Assembly (NCBI GenBank): GCA_025360005.1
Contig: JANYDA010000042.1
Location: 62,001 to 126,000, forward strand
DNA from: Fibrobacteria bacterium
GTDB lineage: Bacteria > Fibrobacterota > Fibrobacteria > UBA11236
Direction of reading: 5' to 3'
Length of the DNA stretch: 64,000 nt
The translations under genes were made by a program, and so were the position numbers. Shown here one piece after another: positions 63,571 through 64,000 of this stretch (the first letter of the stretch is position 1; each line of letters starts with the position of its first letter). Under the pieces are notes generated by a model. The model searched no databases. It saw only the letters and a program-made list of their open reading frames with translations, and was not told where the DNA came from.

Positions 63571-64000
63571 ATGACCCGCAGAATCCTCCTCTTCCCCGGC
63601 CAAGGCTCGCAGTACGTGGGCATGGGCAAGAAATTGGCCGAATCGTCCGCGCCCGCCAAGGCATTGCTCGAGAAGGCGAACGCCGTGCTCGGTTTCGATC
63701 TTGGCGAAATCCTGTTCAACGGTCCCGAGGATCGCCTCACGCGCACGGACATCACCCAGCCCGCCATCTTCACCGTATCCATGATGGCGATGGAAGCGGT
63801 CAATCAGGAAGGCATCGGCTACGATTTCGTAGCCGGCCATTCCTTGGGCGAATACTCGGCCTTATGCGCCGCGGGCGCGTTCAGCTTCGAGGACGGCCTG
63901 GCCACGGTACGGTTGCGCGGCCAATTGATGGCGCAGGCCGGAGATAAGAGCCCCGGTTCCATGGCCGCTATCTTGGGGCTGGAAACGGAGAAGTTGGAAT
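63571..64000 (+). CDS. fabD: Malonyl-CoA:ACP transacylase FabD, N-terminal part (cut by window edge)
   Basis: The 143 codons to the window end start MTRRILLFPGQGSQYVGMGK. They include the oxyanion-side 'PGQGSQ', 'DITQPAIFTVS', and the nucleophilic elbow GHSLGEYSA with the catalytic Ser. The His of the dyad lies beyond the window. FabD loads malonyl groups on acyl carrier protein for the FabH and FabF condensations. Same direction and short gap as in the preceding operon. Confidence 0.97.
   Translation, partial: MTRRILLFPGQGSQYVGMGKKLAESSAPAKALLEKANAVLGFDLGEILFNGPEDRLTRTDITQPAIFTVSMMAMEAVNQEGIGYDFVAGHSLGEYSALCAAGAFSFEDGLATVRLRGQLMAQAGDKSPGSMAAILGLETEKLE

Overview
The window is a 64 kb piece of a GC-rich (about 60 %), gene-dense chromosome from a diderm bacterium. 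Signs of an outer membrane are two large beta-barrel proteins, an LpxL-type acyltransferase, RlpA and several lipoproteins. Some proteins look typical of the FCB superphylum: an outer-membrane barrel with an 'IQPEGNT' segment and a 'GVDYTIDY' segment, a lipoprotein starting Cys-Val-Tyr-Phe-Asn-Thr, and a eukaryote-like UDP-HexNAc pyrophosphorylase. An uncultured Fibrobacterota-like lineage is my best guess, but this is inference from protein character and not from a marker tree. No phage, insertion sequence, CRISPR array, rRNA or tRNA was seen.

Layout. 1-529: start of typA/bipA (minus), with a good sigma70-type promoter. 1.2-7.6 kb: smc, then a membrane histidine kinase and an NtrC-type regulator, flanked by two copies of a 63-bp intergenic repeat. 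8.0-14.7 kb: an ECF sigma factor, divergent from a three-gene outer-membrane operon (propeller-like lipoprotein, 1.1-kaa barrel, Omp85 protein), with four TGCGCA direct repeats between them. 14.7-17.4 kb: the complete EF-P modification set epmB / efp-epmA. 17.7-28.9 kb: one 3732-codon gene for an exported protein with a TolA-like Ala/Lys/Glu rod and a very long TPR array containing an 811-residue tandem duplication. 28.8-33.8 kb (minus): LpxL-like acyltransferase, M28 peptidase/glutaminyl-cyclase-like protein, and a tight operon of SufR-like regulator, SDR and divergent QueA-like protein. 34.0-49.5 kb (all minus): MFS pump, UAP, mraY, a dehydratase/epimerase-like SDR, fused aroK-aroB, aroE, a BatA-like/DUF58 pair, hflX, guaA and pepA. 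49.7-59.5 kb (plus): GAF-sigma54 activator, recG, carB, a TPR lipoprotein and RlpA. 59.5-60.6 kb (minus): a GT2 glycosyltransferase. 60.7-64.0 kb (plus): yceD-rpmF-plsX-fabH-fabD, cut by the window end.

How it fits together. Much of the window serves envelope building: fatty acid and phospholipid initiation (plsX, fabH, fabD), lipid acylation, peptidoglycan precursors (UAP to UDP-GlcNAc, MraY to lipid I), RlpA, and large outer-membrane and periplasmic proteins. The rest is housekeeping in chromosome and repair (smc, recG), nucleotide supply (guaA, carB), the shikimate pathway and translation (efp, typA, hflX, rpmF).

The least understood parts, and the best candidates for new biology, are: the ECF-linked outer-membrane operon; the giant rod-TPR protein; the SufR-like/SDR/QueA-like operon; and two families of intergenic repeats, one of which has 21-22 bp perfect inverted arms around a roughly 101-nt core.
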